DNA of 64,000 nucleotides from Chitinophagaceae bacterium PMP191F (GTDB taxonomy: Bacteria; Bacteroidota; Bacteroidia; Chitinophagales; Chitinophagaceae), in the NCBI GenBank assembly GCA_001302245.1, contig LGYU01000029.1:62001-126000 (forward strand), read 5' to 3'. The position numbers were made by a program, and so were the translations under genes. Positions 63,900 to 64,000 of this stretch are shown one piece after another (position 1 is the first letter of the stretch; every line of letters starts with the position of its first letter). Under the pieces are notes generated by a model. It ran no database searches and was not told where the DNA came from. It saw only the letters and a program-made list of their open reading frames with translations.

Positions 63900-64000
63900 T
63901 TAGTTAAGATGACCGTACGACTCCCGGGCAGTCTGTTCTGCAGCAATATTCCAGATAAGCGGCAACACCACGGTAAAATTCTTTTCATCCTGGAATACCT
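63900..64000 (-). CDS. C-terminal end of a probable sensor kinase (cut by window)
   Basis: The last 32 codons of a minus-strand gene, ending with TAA at 63900-63902. The stretch DEKNFTVVLPLIWN resembles the final beta strand of histidine kinase ATPase domains (xxGTxxxxxLPL), followed by a 15-residue tail. It lies 17 bases before the LytTR regulator, the usual order for such pairs. Too little is present for a firm call. Confidence 0.5.
   Translation of the reverse strand, partial: VFQDEKNFTVVLPLIWNIAAEQTARESYGHLN

Overview
The window reads as chromosomal DNA of a Bacteroidota bacterium, most likely family Chitinophagaceae (genus not decidable here). The evidence is a SusC/SusD pair, secreted proteins ending in type A or type B type-IX-secretion sorting domains, a PUR-alpha/DUF3276 protein, two-component-propeller and LytTR signalling genes, and repeated Bacteroidota -7 promoter elements (TAnnTTTG). 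No rRNA, tRNA, CRISPR array, transposase or prophage block was found.

Layout. 1-4.2 kb: a large secreted fibre-like repeat protein, a small secreted Ala/Pro/Lys-rich protein and a lipocalin-like lipoprotein. 4.3-11 kb: valS, a 1 kb region usually read as empty that carries two unlisted 36-37 residue single-TM proteins each with its own terminator, a DnaQ-like/GIY-YIG fusion nuclease, a lipoprotein and an esterase. 11.3-24.3 kb, all on the minus strand: SusC-SusD, a TPR sensor kinase with LuxR-type regulator, and two secreted T9SS cargo proteins (an M43-like metalloprotease and a PKD/CHU_C protein). 24.3-24.6 kb is extremely AT-rich (about 12% GC). 24.6-25.4 kb: a subclass B1 metallo-beta-lactamase broken by two compensating one-base frameshifts. 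25.4-35.2 kb: a heavy-metal module, OmpR-type regulator, sensor kinase, TolC-like channel, lipoprotein adaptor, MgtE, PII-like DUF190 protein and CzcA/CusA-type RND pump, with a palindromic candidate operator before the efflux genes. 35.3-43.4 kb: two tandem fatty acid desaturases, a DHA2 drug exporter with an attenuator-like terminator far upstream of its start, a Crp/Fnr-type regulator, an SMR exporter, an NAPE-PLD-like hydrolase and an MdlA-like ABC exporter half. 43.6-55.3 kb: PUR-alpha protein, a second secreted metalloprotease, pgi, an MscS-family channel, threonine aldolase and cell-envelope proteins. 55.4-64 kb: a P-loop kinase-like protein that may be leaderless, an FtsX/MacB-type permease with a prefix domain, a hemerythrin-like helical protein, a propeller sensor with a degenerate kinase domain, and a LytTR regulator with the end of an upstream sensor gene.

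How genes work together. The clearest functional unit is 25.4-35.1 kb: a metal-responsive two-component pair followed by a tripartite efflux system whose operon also holds a divalent-cation channel and a PII-like regulator, joined by three 4-base stop/start overlaps. The 16.7-24.3 kb block couples outer-membrane glycan-type uptake genes with a sensor-regulator pair and secreted enzymes. The 59.9-64 kb block is a convergent signalling cluster. All functional statements are from reading the protein sequences by eye; no database search was possible.
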